From: Lepidodermella squamata
Taxonomy: Eukaryota > Gastrotricha
Length of the DNA stretch: 64,000 bases
Direction of reading: 5' to 3'
Assembly: GCA_047495785.1 (NCBI GenBank)
Contig: JBLDXI010000054.1
Coordinates: forward strand, 2,418,001 to 2,482,000
Shown in pieces: positions 20,219-32,612 of the stretch (positions are counted from its first letter, which is position 1; each line of letters opens with the position of its first letter). The notes under the pieces are model-generated. The model saw nothing but the letters and a program-made list of their open reading frames with translations, did no database searches and was not told the origin of the DNA. A program made the translations under genes and the position numbers.

Positions 20219-22810
20219 ATGACGATTTTGAGGCTTAGAATTAGCCTCGCATTCGCAGCGATTGTCCTTCAATCAATCACTTCTTACGCCACTTTGTACC
20301 CGATATACGATCCAGGTTTCAAAATCGACGACGAAAGTCCCTCAACGAAAGTCGAACTCACCGGCTCTTACGAAAAATTGATCCGCTCTGACGATGTGGC
20401 TAAACTTCGATCGATTGCGAACAGAGATTTCGGCGATAAAACCCAGCTTAAAAATCTGAAAAAATCCGATACTGGCGATACAGCCCTGCATCTAGCGGCG
20501 TCATTTGGATCTGTTAAAATCGCTGAATTTCTCATCAAAGAAGTTGGCTCCGACATCACGGCTAGGAATGATATGGAAGAACTCCCGATTCATTTTGCGT
20601 GTTCAAATGGTCAGCTCAAAATCGTCGAACTTCTCATCGAAAAAGCTGGCATTTTGAACTTGCCAACAAATGAAATGATCGATGCGCCGCAGATCGATGG
20701 CCAGACTCCGTTGTTCTACGCTGCGAAATCGCGAACTGGAAATTCTCGTAAAATAGTTGAGCTCCTGGTTCAGAAGAAGGCAAATAAAACTCACCTGGAT
20801 TCAAACGGAGATTTCCCCCTTAAAATCGCGGTCGATAACAAGAATGAAGCGTTATACGCGATTCTAAGTGAAGAAGCAACTGAAGATCGAGCTGCGAAGA
20901 ATTACGTGACAACGTCTCATCTATTAGCCGCTGGTAATAAATTGGAAATTTTCGATAATCCTTCATTTCAATTCGATCCAAATGCTGAAGACGATAAACG
21001 CGATGTGCCGCTGTGCTACGCTATTCGTGGTGGGTTTGTTCAATTTATCGAGAAGACACTGAAAAAATTCCCGGATATCGACCTGAAATCAGTCAAATGT
21101 CAATATTTGAAGAAAGACCGCGGTGAAGGTGGCGAAATTTCGAAAGGCTCAGGCAGTCCGTTGCATTTAGCTGCTTTTCTACGACAGAGCCCATTGATCA
21201 CATATTTTCTTCAGTCGAAAATGGACGTTGACATAACGGATTCTTCTGGTTGGAATGCAATTCACGCTATGGCCTTAGTTCCTGATAAAGAGTTGCGAAG
21301 CCATGCAGGGGCGCTGAAGTTCATTTTGAATCAATTTTCGAAAAAATCAGCCGAGATGTTTGAAGGCAAGGACAAACTAGGCCGGACTCCGTTTCTTCTC
21401 GCTGTGTCGGAAGATTCGGTTATTCTAGCTAATATTCAAATTCAGGATCCGTACAAGGTCAACGCTGAAGCGCTTGATAATTGTGGATATTCAGCCTATC
21501 ATCTCGCTAAATCGTTGGCCATGGTCAAAAAGCTGGAAAATAGCCTCAGCAATGGTCAAGATTCGCCAGCTCTTGGAGAATGTGGCAAGCCGAAAGGCAT
21601 GACACCACTTCTAGTCGCTATTGAAGAAAACAAGCTGTTCGAGCTGATTCAATACTTCGCGAAAGGTGAGGCGTTGTTCGCCGTTAACGAGTTGGGCCAA
21701 TCCGCAGCTCACTTCGCGGTAATTTCGGGTAATTCGCGGTTCATCACTGAGTTCGGCAAGTCTTTTGATGTTGACATGCATGACTCATCTAGCAATACTC
21801 CGATTTTATTGGCGATTAATTACGGTAAAGTCGATTTGGTTGAAGCTCTTCTTGAAGCCAGTCCCCAGCTTAGTACTTCAACTAACAATATTACCGGCGA
21901 TTCGACTCTTCACATCACAGTTAGAGCTGGGAATTTACAGATTTGCGAGAAGATTTTGGCAGCTGATAGTTCGGCTTCCAAATTGTTTCTGAGCAAGAAC
22001 CAGGCGAAAGAAAGTCCATTTTCTATGGCGGTGACTATGGGAAAGCTCGATTTTGTTCGGAAAATGTTGGAAAATGGCAATATTCCAGCCGATCTGGTTC
22101 TTGAAGCAGATGAATCTGGCCAATCGATGTTGCATCGATCTTTCAGTTGCTCTCAGCATTTCCCTGGACTTCTCGAACTGCTTCTAGATCGGATGAATCC
22201 AGATCAGCTTGGTACAGCTTTGAATATGAAATCAACTTCTGGAAAGAACTTGTTCTGGTTGGCTGTTGAGCAGCGCTGTTCGGCTGTTCTCGAATTGCTG
22301 CTACGAAAGTACAACTGCCCGTGTGAGAAGAATGCGGATGGAGAGGCCGCGATGAAATGGGCCGGCAAGGGCGATTTCGGGACTATCTCTGAGGTTTTCG
22401 CCAAGTTCAGCCAGTGCAAAGATGAAGAAGATGTAGATCTTTCCGCATGCGAAACTACGGCAAATAATCGCAAAGGTAAGACTGCCGAGTTATTTTAATT
22501 CAAGACGGGTCGAGTTGAAATGAGAAAATGTAGCTTCTGATAGTCCAGTTCTTCTAAAAGTTCCTCAAGAAAGTTCCAGTTCTGTTAGATCTTATAAAAC
22601 GAACATAGCTCAGCCCAAGCGTTGCAAATTTTATATGAATAACATTAACCCCATTTTATTTTTGAAGCTCCAACGACAAGGCCAACTCGAATTCTGAATG
22701 GAAAAATCGTCTACAAGCAGGCGGATTGTATCGGGAACATTCTCTGCAACGACGGATTTTCTCTTGTGGGATCAAGCGAAGTTCGCTTTATCGCTGAACA
22801 CAACACTTGA
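20219..22810 (+). CDS. Secreted ankyrin-repeat protein
   Basis: Exons 20219-22475 and 22668-22810 encode 799 residues up to a TGA. It starts with a clear signal peptide (MTILRLRISLAFAAIVLQS, cleavage near SYA). A long array of diverged ankyrin repeats follows, for example GDTALHLAASFGSVKIAEFL near residue 83, ELPIHFACSNGQLKIVELL, GQTPLFYAAKS, GWNAIHAMAL, GRTPFLLAVS, GMTPLLVAIEENK, GQSAAHFAVISGN and DSTLHITVRAGNLQI. Exon 2 starts a sushi-like domain (RILNGKIVY, LCNDGFSLVGSS), but TGA stands where the sushi tryptophan is expected (NT-TGA-ATAGHC). Ankyrin repeats behind a signal peptide are uncommon in animals and suggest a secreted or lumenal protein. Exons continue in register after the stop (22811-27305), so this may be the first part of a larger, broken gene. 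Confidence 0.75.
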
Positions 22811-24452
22811 GCAACAGCCGGTCACTGTTCCCAAAGTGAGTTGATTTGACTTAATTCCCATGCCAAATTTAATAATTTCTTAATTGTGTTAGATTGCCCT
22901 AGCAATTACCCGGCAGTATCCTCAGCAACGGCAAGCAATGCTCCGGAGCCTCCGTTTCCACATGGCACGGTGATCAACTTCGAATGTTGGTCAGATACTA
23001 CATTGGACGGCCCGAATTCTATCACCTGCATGGATGGCGGCGTTTGGTCCCAACCTGGCCAATGCACTATGCAAAGTAAGGACTTCCCGAATCAAAAATT
23101 ATTCTTCACCAAATTGTGTTGTGTAGGAGGCTGTGGACCGGTGCCCGTTGTCGAAAACGGTCTCCTCTCGAAGCCAACTGGCAATGAAGTTGGGGATAAC
23201 TACGCTGTCGGGTCAAAGTTACCGATCACTTGCTCGAAAGGATTCAACATTAAGGGCGCGGATTTCATTTCGTGCTTGGCGGACTATTCCTGGTCAAAGC
23301 CTGGCGTGTGTGAAGCTGAAACAACCGCACCAGCAAATCTGGTTTCAGTGGCAACGATTGAGAAAGGCTCCTGTGCAGTGCCTTCGATCACGAACGGTAG
23401 TGTGATAGATGCGTTTGGCAAGGTTCTCGAAGCTTCGACGCAAGCTGATTCCGGCGTCATCGCTCATCTCCGCTGCAATCGAGGGTTCGAAGTCGCTAAG
23501 GGCTCAGTGCTTTCATTTTGCGGTGCCAACTCATCTTGGGTCCCTGATTTCGGAGTTTGCCAGTTGAAAGTAAGGTTTCCATATTTTGAGTTTTCAGTTT
23601 TTGAAAAATTTATCTCTAGGACTTACTACAAGAGCAGCAACTTTTGATAAATGCATCCATGAATGGGGACACGGAGCTTGTTAAGCAATTACTGGATCTG
23701 AAGTATCTTGACGTCAACTGGCGGGATTCGCGGAACCTCACGCAATGGCCTGTTGTCAATTGAACGGCTTTGCACATGGCTCTGGTCTCAGCTGCTCCCA
23801 AGGAGCTGATTAGAATGCTCGTGAGCGAAGGATGTGCCGATGTTAATCTCGCCGAGAGCAACGTCGGGTCTCGACCCCTTGATATGGCGGCGATCAACGC
23901 GGAATTGGAAATTGTCAAACTCTTGCTTGACAAGGGCGCCGTTCTTGACGCTGAAGACGATACAGGCAATACAGCGCTAATGTGGGCGTCATATGAAGGA
24001 AGATTAGACATTGTCAGACTACTTCTCGATCGAAAGGCTGACGTTAACCACAAATCGCATCAGAATTCAACTGCTATTGGAATGGCCACCAGAAACCGGC
24101 ATTTTGAAGTCACAATGTTTTTATTCAATCGCGGGGCAGATTTGTTTGACGTTACCGACGAAATGTGCCAGGCTGAAGACGATCAAAAACTGGACATGAA
24201 ACTCGCTGACCGTGAGGCTTTGTCAAAGCTTTGTGAAGAACTTCGAAAGCGTAAAGTGGAGGGGATGGCAATACGCCGTTGATGGAAGCCGCTCGTAAAA
24301 ACAAGCTGGCAATGGTTAGATTCTTGCTGAAGGAAGGGGCGAATAGAACCTTGGAAAACAAGCAAGGTCAAACAGCGACAGATATTGCTAAAAACCGCAA
24401 TCTTGCTCAAATTGCTCAAATTCTGGAGGAATATCAGAAGCCAACGCCCGAG
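22811..24452 (+). pseudogene. Sushi and ankyrin exons with in-frame TGA and frameshift
   Basis: Continues the gene above after its TGA. Exons 22668-22835 (remainder), 22893-23075, 23127-23569 and 23620-24452 have correct splice sites and phases. Two or three sushi domains are clear (DCPSNYPAV to GGVWSQPGQC; CGPVPVVENG to YSWSKPGVC; CAVPSITNGS to SSWVPDFGVC). Ankyrin repeats follow from LLINASMNGDTELVKQLL. A second TGA at 23761-23763 stands before TALHMAL, where the paralogous exon at about 26593 has Cys (NCTALHRA). Near 24230-24290 a one-base loss shifts the frame: the reading DGNTPLMEAARKNKLAMV continues in another frame, and the exon is 833 bases rather than 834. These are real decay or assembly base errors; I read it as a broken gene. 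Confidence 0.65.
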
Positions 24453-24704
24453 GTATAGAATTTTAATCTGATTTGAATATTAAATCTGGTTCAATAAGAT
24501 GGAGGTTATAAACCCTAAGTTAAGGCGTCTTACTTACTGATTTTTTCAGATTTTAGGATTGTTACTGATGTCCGGGCTTTTCATTTAAGCTAAACCTGTA
24601 ACCATCCGCTATTTAGATATATTTTTACTTGTTTATACTCAGTTATAGAAAATTGAGGTTCTGAGGAATACGGGCAACTCGACAGCCAATGTGCTTGACC
24701 CTAA

Positions 24705-25474
24705 TGGTGCTTTCACAAATGCGTCCGACGGTAAAAACTTCGGCTAGTAACTCGCAAACTTCGGTAGAGTGAAGCGAAACGTCAGAGAGCGTTATCAGTG
24801 GCACTTTGGACGCGCGCGCGCGCGGTCGGGCGCCCGAAGTCTCCATTGTTTAGTCGCCGAAGTTGCTGAGTGTCACGCACTTGAGCGCGCGTGGCAGGCC
24901 AGGTACCGGGGTCAGGCAAAAAATGTTCTATTTCAGCGTAAATGCTGAATTCAACTACATAATGAGATGTGAAATGCGATGCGGATCATAAAAATGTAAA
25001 TTTCATCGAAAAATTGCATATCATCAATTTTTCTTGCCGGTTTCGCCGGCCTTAGATTTTCGGCGTGCGCAGCATTTAAAAAAATTGAAAAATTGGTAAA
25101 TGTCGAACTCATTTTCTTGACTCGTCGTAATTCAAGACGGCTTGAGTGTTATACAGCCAGTCAAGCAGTCAAATGGCCGCGCGCGCGCTGATGTCTATTG
25201 GTGCGCGTGTAATAATAGTGCGCGCTGCAAACTTCGGTTCGGACGCACTTCGGACGGTAGTTTGGGGGTCTCCGATCCGACGTTCTTTGTTGTGCGTGCG
25301 CGCGCCGCGTCGGACGCGCTATTGTTTAAACTTCGGGCGCGCGAGCCGAAGTGCGCGCGTTTGTTAAAGGAAATCTAAACGTCGGACAACTATTACGCTA
25401 CTTCGGGTGCCTATTACGAAACTTCGGGCGCCGAAAACGTCGGACGCTGGTCGGACGCATTTGTGAAAGCACCA
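24705..25474. mobile_element. Non-autonomous TIR element, Harbinger-like, GC-rich interior
   Basis: Perfect 25-base terminal inverted repeats, beginning TGGTGCTTTCACAAATGCGT at the left end and ending in its reverse complement at the right. Both ends are flanked by TAA (24702-24704, 25475-25477), matching the three-base TWA duplications of PIF/Harbinger elements. The interior is odd: CG-alternating tracts (near 24818 and 25178) and many AAACTTCGG / CCGAAGT pieces in both orientations, with no transposase frame. It sits within the intron 24453-25535 of the ankyrin/sushi gene. Confidence 0.75.
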
Positions 25475-25535
25475 TAATATTTAGGTTGTACTTTTGGGTT
25501 ACCCATTTCATTTTCGGATTTATAATTTTGTGTAG

Positions 25536-27305
25536 GAGGTTTTGGAAAATCAGAATCAACTACTCGATGCTGTTAGCCGCGACGATTTTTCGGAAATTGA
25601 ACGTTTGTTGAGTTATGGTTACCAGGATATTACTTGGCTGGATAAAATGAGCGGTAACCGCACAGCGTTAATTTGGGCATTGCAGGCGGAGGCAGGGCTC
25701 AAAATCATTCAACATCTCATCGCAGCGGGAGCAAACCCGAATACTCCGAGCGCTGATGGAAACCTGCCGTTGGCAACGGCGGCTCATTACTGCGATAAGA
25801 CTGAAATTGTCAAATATTTGATTGATGTTGGCGCCGATATTGACGCCCACAGCATGGACTGGATGGGATCGACCGCACTCACAATCACGGCGATTTTGGC
25901 GTGGTGTTCGATTAACAGCTTAACATTATCAGTGACCCCGCACCGTGCTGTGATTGTGAGTGCACTCACAATCACAGCACGGTGCGGGGTCACTGATAAT
26001 GTTAAGCTGTTAATCGAACACCACGCCAAAATCGAATTGAAGGACACAGTTGGTAATACTCCGCTGATGTCTGCATGCGCATACTCTTCCCGCGATACCG
26101 TTCAACTGTCACTCGACTCGGGGGCTGATATAGCAAGTAAGACGGACACTGGCATAACAGTGTTACATATGGCAACATACCATGGCATTCCTGATGTGGT
26201 CGAATTGTTGCTGGATCGCGGCGCCTCGATTAATGAAGTCTCTGAAACGGGAGACACTCCGCTTCACTTTGCTGCGCAATATTCCAAAACCAAAGTTTTG
26301 AAGTTGCTAGTTTGCAGAGGCGCGTCGCTTCTCGTGAAGAATGCTGATGGCAAACCCCCCGTTGAAGTCTCTGCAGAAAAGGGAGTTTCTAAATGGCTTG
26401 AAAATGTAAGTTCAGCTTCACTGATTTCACGATTTTTCTCAAGCTTTTTTTAACAGTTTATTCGTAATCGGCCTCTTGGCGATGCTGCTGCGGCTGGCAA
26501 TACAACGGAAGTCAAGCGGCTAATCAATACAGGAAAAGTTGACGTAAACTGGCGCGATGAATGCTACTTTCCTGGTAAAATGCCGATGAGAAATTGCACT
26601 GCTCTTCATAGAGCGGCGGCCAGTTCCGCTCCAGCTGATCTAATCGACACGCTACTGAAGGCCGGCGCTGACAGCAAAGCAGCTGAAGCTGAAAACGGAA
26701 GATCGCCCGTTGCCTTTGCTGCTGCTATGGCATCAAAAGATACTGTGAGCTCATTTTGCTGGGAACGTAGAGATCTCAAACTTGACAATCCTGATAAAAA
26801 TGGCGTTACTCCTATCATGGAAGCAGCCATAGCCGGCCGAGCTGAAATAGTCCAATCGATGTCGTCCCATGGCGCAAACATAAATTTGAAAGACAAAAAC
26901 GGTTTAGATGCTTTCATGCACGCTGTCAAGGCAAGTTCGGCAGAAACGGTTGACACTCTGATGTGGACAAGGCCAGATTTTACTGTTAAGAGTAAGGACG
27001 GACTAACTGCCCTTGCGATTGCCCGGGCCCTTTCGCCACCCAACGATAGAATAGTTGCGACTATTCTGGGTTCGATGTACGAACGGAATAATTACAACCG
27101 AAAAATCCTCTGCCCTTGCTCTGTTACGCAGCATCAAACGGAGTGTATGGCTGGCGGTGTGTATGACGAATTTCGGACGTACAACTGTGCTTTGCAGAAC
27201 AAGTGTTATTGTAAGCTCGCGAAGAAGGAATGGCCGACCAATTGCAATAAAGAGACAATCTATGCTAGCAGGCAGCTGAAACGTTTTATTTGTGACCTGG
27301 AATAA
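25536..27305 (+). pseudogene. C-terminal ankyrin exons of the sushi/ankyrin gene
   Basis: Exons 25536-26405 and 26457-27305, both phase 0, join the exon ending at 24452 (PTPE|EVLENQNQLLDA). They encode further ankyrin repeats (NRTALIWALQAEAG, GNLPLATAAHYCDKTEIVKYL, GNTPLMSACAYSS, GITVLHMATYHGIPDVVELL, GDTPLHFAAQYSKTKVLKLL, NCTALHRAAASSAPADLI, GVTPIMEAAIAGRAEIVQ). A Cys-rich tail (CPCSVTQHQTEC to CYCKLAKKEW) ends at a TAA. These exons are open, but a 144-base palindrome inserts about 29 foreign residues into one repeat and the upstream exons are broken. Labelled pseudogene because of the chain of lesions; if those are sequencing errors, this is the C-terminal half of one large secreted protein. 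Confidence 0.55.
25891..26034. repeat. Perfect 144-base palindrome inside an ankyrin exon
   Basis: Bases 25891-25962 are the exact reverse complement of 25963-26034, with no spacer. The right arm encodes normal ankyrin sequence (TITARCGVTDNVKLLIEHH); the left arm is its inverted copy. CACTCACAATCAC occurs just before the palindrome and again at its centre, as expected from a template-switch foldback event. Confidence 0.95.
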
Positions 27306-27921
27306 TCCTTGTTGTTTTGTTTCTGTTACATCATTTTTTTGTACCTAATTGGCGCTCTTTAAGACTTTTCATTCTCAGTCCGCTTTCCTGATACGAATGA
27401 CTACTTTTAAAATAAAGTTGAAGCAAGTTTTGAACGCTTTGATAAATCGCATTTCGAAAAGAGAAAAGTGTAGACTGGGGAGTTTTCCAGCAAATCGCAA
27501 AAGAGAATCGAGAAAGGTGAGTTTTGATTGAAGCCAGAGCGAACCCACATCCAACCAATCCTTATTCTAATTGTCAACATTGGAATCGACTCCTGAATCC
27601 TACTGAAAAGGCGGGAAGCCCCACAGAATACTCTTATCGTTTCAGATTATCAGGGACATGCTGCAATGATTGTAGCGAATTTCCCGAATATCAAGAAGAT
27701 AGATTCCTTGAATCGGGTTATACCCTAAGATAATGAGATACATACTGCTCGCATTCGTTGTTACATTGTCATACATGTTTTTATTTGGCGAACAAAATAT
27801 AGCACACATCTCTGCATAAAGATATAATTTCATGACACCATGGCAAATAAATCCCATACATAACCATTTTGAAGTAAATTGTTTGTATAAGCGATCAACG
27901 AATTTTTGATTCACGCAATCT
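27306..27921. other. Convergent intergenic region
   Basis: Lies between the ankyrin gene (plus) and asparagine synthetase (minus). AAATAAAG near 27409 could be a poly(A) signal. Small open frames here have no family features. Confidence 0.4.
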
Positions 27922-30900
27922 TTAAACAATCGTGGCAGCATGAACAGACTGCGCACGGCCAGACGGGTCAGCTGAGGTGCCCCAGTCAGTACGCGGGATC
28001 CAGCGCTTGACCGTCGTAACAGCGGCCGAGCCAGGGAACAGCGATTCGAACAACTCGCGGTAGTAGAACGCTTCCTTCGTGGTCGGGGTGTCAAGCGGGA
28101 AAATCATGGCCGCATTTTCGAACCGCTCATCACTCACCGCCTTCTCGGTATGCGCCTTGAGCGAGTCGATCCAGTTGTAGCCGACACCGTCGGAAAACTG
28201 CTCCTTCTGACGCCACAGAACGTCGTCGGGCAAATACGCCTCGCCATGAGAATTCTGGACGTCGAAGGCCTTGCGGAGAATGTACTTTTCGATACGTTCC
28301 GGCGTGCAGAGTTTCTCGCGGGGGTCGGTCTCCATGACAACCTCCAGGAATTGGCGGTCGAGGAAGGGGACGCGAGCTTCGACACCCCAAGCCATTGTGG
28401 ATTTGTTGGCGCGAAGGCAGTCGGATAAATGGAGATTTTTGACACGGGAGACGCACTCTTGGTGGAAGGAAGCGGCGTTGGGCGCGCGGTGGAAGTAGAG
28501 GTAACCGCCGAAGATTTCATCGGAGCCTTCGCCGGAGAGGACCATCTTCACGCCGAGGGCCTTGATGTGACGGGCAAGGAAAAACCTATTAAAAAAAGAA
28601 GGATCGTTAAAAAGAAATAGACTGAAATAGAAGAAATCTCATATCATTCGAATCAAAATTTGCCATGCAGAGAAAATTACTTAACAAAATAGCGTGATTT
28701 ATGGAATTAAAAAATCATTTAAAACCTGTAAATTCGATTCCTCAATATACTATTTTCTCTGCTCAATTTTTTTATTAAATTTTTTTTAAATTTCACTCTG
28801 CTCACGAAGTGAAAAAAACAGGAAAATTCTACGATTGCGGACAAAAATCAGAACCAACTTTCATCAAACATACCCCGATTGCTACCCTGAGCAATTACCT
28901 ACAAATTGGGCTACAGTTGTGGTTTGTGGTCACCCTAAAGGATTCTGTCGAAATCACGGGCCATGCATTTTGAAATCAGGCTTAAATTTTTCCACAATCA
29001 TGGGGATAGTTTTTCCTAAAGCTTTCAAATAGGAAATTCGGGATATTTCATTAAGTAATTCGAGTAAGTATTACAGCGTTGCGCAACTATTTTTTTTAAT
29101 TCGGCATCTTTTTGTAGGAAATTTTTTCGAAATTAAACCTACCGAGAGAATATTCCATTTTTTCCGCGATTTAACCGAGGAAATAACAGATTTACAGGAG
29201 AATACCCGGAAAACCCCGATGGTAACTAGTTCGGTAATTTTCGGTATTTTACCCGGTTTGGCCAAATTTCTCCAGATTGTTTTACCCCATTATCAAAAGT
29301 GACATACTTGATTACTATTCTCGTGATTTTCTGAATTTTTTTCTAAATTTTTCTGGGCATGAGTTATGACTTCGTCTCTCATTTTAGAGTTTCCAAAGCC
29401 TTTTCCGTGCATTTTCTTAGCTTGAGTTAATTATTACGGGACACGTTGTAGATTACAATAAAAAAATCATAACTTTCAAATTTTCAGAAAATTGAGATCT
29501 CTTGAAAATTTTAGGGACCTTAAAAATCCTGATCAATTACTCAATTTTCCAAAAACAAGGTTAAACCTTCATTTGACTCGTTTGTTCGACTCAAGTTAAG
29601 TGGGGAGACTTACATCGGTGTGCTAGCACGGATGGTTGTAACATCGTACGACTCCAGATGGTAGATGATGTCCGAAAGCATGTCGATGCCTTCTTGAATC
29701 GTGAAGTTAAACTCGTAGTGGCGGGTGCCCAGGTACTTGGCGACCTTACGAGCTGCAATCAGATCCGGCGCATTCGGCAAACCAATCGAGAAGGTCATCA
29801 ACTGCTCGCCCTTAGTCTGGTTGCGGATGAATTCGTTGGCAACAGCGGTTACCAGGCTCGAGTCAAGACCGCCGGACAACAGACAGCCGTAGGGTACTTC
29901 ACTGATCATCTGAGACCGAACTGCCTCGATGAAGCTCTCGCGCAGGCGGGTGTAGTCGCATGGCGTCGATGGGATGTATTCAGGGTCGATGTACCAGCGG
30001 GGTCGGTAGAATTGGACGTAGCCCTTCTCCGGCGTCGCGCTGTAATAGTAGTGGCCGGGCGGGAACGGGCGAATACGCTCGCACGTCTCGGTGAGGCATT
30101 TCATTTCCGAGGCGAACCAAACAGAGCCATCCTGAAAATTCGTAAAAAAAATTTAAGGGAGATTTCAAGGAAATCACAAAATTCTGAAAAAATCCCGAAT
30201 TCTGAAAATTTGGTTCGCTGTGGGATATTCGGAATGAATTATCAAAAAAATTTAACCAAAGTTGAGAAAATATTTTGAAACCTTGAAATTGAAGTTTTTT
30301 GTTCAATTTCCAAAGTTTGAAACTATTTGAAAATTTTAATAAAAATTTATAATTAAATTCGATTTTCAATTAATTATTTAATCGGAGTCTCGTCTGATTT
30401 TCCTTTGATTTTTTTTCAATTTGTAACCTTGCATTTTTCAGGGAGTGAGAAAAATTGAGATTTTGTTGGCCACTTGGACCGAAATGATCCTTTCTTAATT
30501 TCTAATTTATTTTTACCTTTGCCCAGCCTTGGTAAAGCGGGCAGATGCCGATGTGATCGCGCGCAACCAAGAAATTCTCGCCATCGTAGATAACAAACGC
30601 GAAAATGCCGTCAATGTGCTTGAACAGATCGGTTTTCATATCCTCATACAAGTGAAGAATGACCTCGCAGTCAGACTCGGTCTGAAAATCAGCCCGGTGA
30701 TGCGACAGCACGGTCTCTTTCAGCTTTTGGTAGTTGTAGATCTCGCCGTTGACGCAGAGCGACGCCGAACTGTGCGCCGATGTCATCGGTTGGGAACCGC
30801 TGGATATGCCGATAATTGACAGACGCTCGTGGGCCATGCCGCTGACACCGCCGGGGAACGTGAGAACACCGCTCCAGTCTGGGCCGCGGTGACGCTGCAG

Positions 30901-30984
30901 TTTTGAGATCGATTTCAGCATGGACCGCAGCTCAAGCGAGTTGCCGGTTTTACGGTAGTTGAACACCGCCAAAATTCCACACAT
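27922..30984 (-). CDS. asns: Asparagine synthetase (glutamine-hydrolysing)
   Basis: Cytosolic enzyme that makes asparagine from aspartate, glutamine and ATP. Minus-strand exons 30517-30984, 29614-30131 and 27922-28585 give 549 residues, near the animal enzyme (about 560). The N-terminal MCGILAVF provides the catalytic Cys2 exposed after Met removal. Glutaminase features: [36 protein letters not shown]. The synthetase domain has the PP-loop SGGLDSSLV, then [25 protein letters not shown], the [20 protein letters not shown] stretch running into [52 protein letters not shown] and the C-terminal [17 protein letters not shown]. No missing residues noted. Introns are 385 and 1028 bases; the larger has nothing recognisable. 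Confidence 0.97.
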
Positions 30985-32612
30985 TTTTGAAAAATTAAAA
31001 AAACCTTGAAAAAAATTTGAAAAAATTAAAAATTAAAATAATTTAATAAATAATATTAATAAAAAAAGTATAATAATTTATTGAATAATGAGTTGAAAAT
31101 GTTAAATCGGCGTTTATTGCAATACAGGAAGTGATGCAATTTTTCGTCACTTGAACTAATTTCAGACGGATGGACATTTTGTTCACGAGGAGAAAGTCGG
31201 AAAAATGAAATGATGACCAGTAAAATTCGCTTACGGCGCCGCTATAAACAGTAGGCTGTTCACGTGAAATATAGCGACGACACGCGAAACAAAAGACGTC
31301 CTCTTGCTTTGAATAGCAGCTGGACTTTGGTCAGTAGGGTTTTTGTAAAAAATGATGATGAATGACTAATAATACTACTACGGCACGTGTTGCAGCGTTT
31401 TAGACACATGTTAACGCGAGTTATGGTTTCAGCCTTGAATTGTGAACTTTGAACTTTGACTTGAAAAATCGAAGTCTAGAGTCTGATGAGCGTAACAATT
31501 TTTTTTATTTTTAGAAAAATGGTTAAGGGATTCCAGATTTCATTCAAATTTTCACATGCATGAGGGATTCAATTTGAGGAAAATTTGAAATTGATAAAAA
31601 AGATTCTCATCGTTTACGGAGGATCTTTCTATTAGTCTTGAAATTCAGCTATCGAAACCGATCAACCTTAAAACGTGAAAATGATTTCAGAATTTTTATT
31701 TCCTTATGAAATCGGTTCAGAGGGAAAATTTTAGCTGGAAAAGTACAGCAAGTAATTCAAGATGAGCATATTTTTTATGCAAAGCGGTTGTAAAGTTGGC
31801 AAAACGCTCATGATAAAATTATTGGAAAATGAGAAAGCAAGATGCTGAAAAATCCAGAGTTGTTAAATGGAGCCTTTTATACTTCTACACTCACTGCTTT
31901 AAGGTAACTTTAGTTGGAATTATGGGCGAGAATTTGGACCCTTATCAGCTTTAGCCAATTCAAGCACTCGAAACTGAAAATCATGAGAGGAAAAGGTTGT
32001 GATAAGGCTGGGCACGCGTGATTTTGCGAGGAAATAAACCAGCCCAAGGTGTGATAACCTTAGATCTTGGGCATTAGAAATAATGGCACTTCGAAAAAAA
32101 TAATAAAAATCCAAAATTATCGATTTGAAAAAATTCATAGTTCATTACAAAAATTACGATCGATCTTAATTATAAATTCAAAAAATTGTAATAATGAGCT
32201 AATCACCTAATTAATAATATTAGATTCACAGTCGTTGACATTTTGAACATAGAAATTAGTTGCATTTACATCGCATTGTTGTACATACATATTTAATTTG
32301 AGATGTGTAACTGAAGCGACGCAATTAGTGTGCGGGGTTGCGCGCGCAAAAATAATGTGCGCGCAAAAGCAACCGCAAAGGCAATGATGAGTCTCAGCTT
32401 TACAAAAAAATGTTTGCGCCAGGATGTGCACAGCAACGACAACAACGATACTATACCGGGGCCTGAAGGCAAAACATTTGCTGCTACGTTTTATGCGAAG
32501 CCCTCTGCAGTGGTTCAAAACCTTATTACCGCTTTTTGGGCTAAACAATAATAACACACATTCTCGCCACTTTCTAAGATCATAAAGGCACTCGCTGCGT
32601 TAATGAACTGCA
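30985..32612. other. Divergent intergenic region of 1.6 kb
   Basis: Lies between asparagine synthetase (minus) and the sushi/pseudoprotease gene (plus), so it should contain both promoters. A GTGCGCGCAAAA-type patch repeats near 32335-32365. Open frames at 31920-32138 and 32207-32557 (minus) lack family features and look like chance. Confidence 0.4.

Noticed and set aside
22476-22498. Ending the ankyrin gene at 22498 by reading through the donor
   Set aside because: GTAAGACT is a good donor, and the next exon continues in phase with sushi sequence.
22808-23763. In-frame TGA codons read as selenocysteine or reassigned codons
   Set aside because: One replaces Trp and one Cys, no SECIS-like element is evident, and all other genes in the window use TGA as stop.
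31484-31500. CTGATGAGCGTAAC resembling box C plus the snoRNA core
   Set aside because: Only about 12 bases match; no guides or D box follow.
32207-32557. Minus-strand frame of 116 codons
   Set aside because: No homology impression, in a promoter-type region; composition looks like chance.
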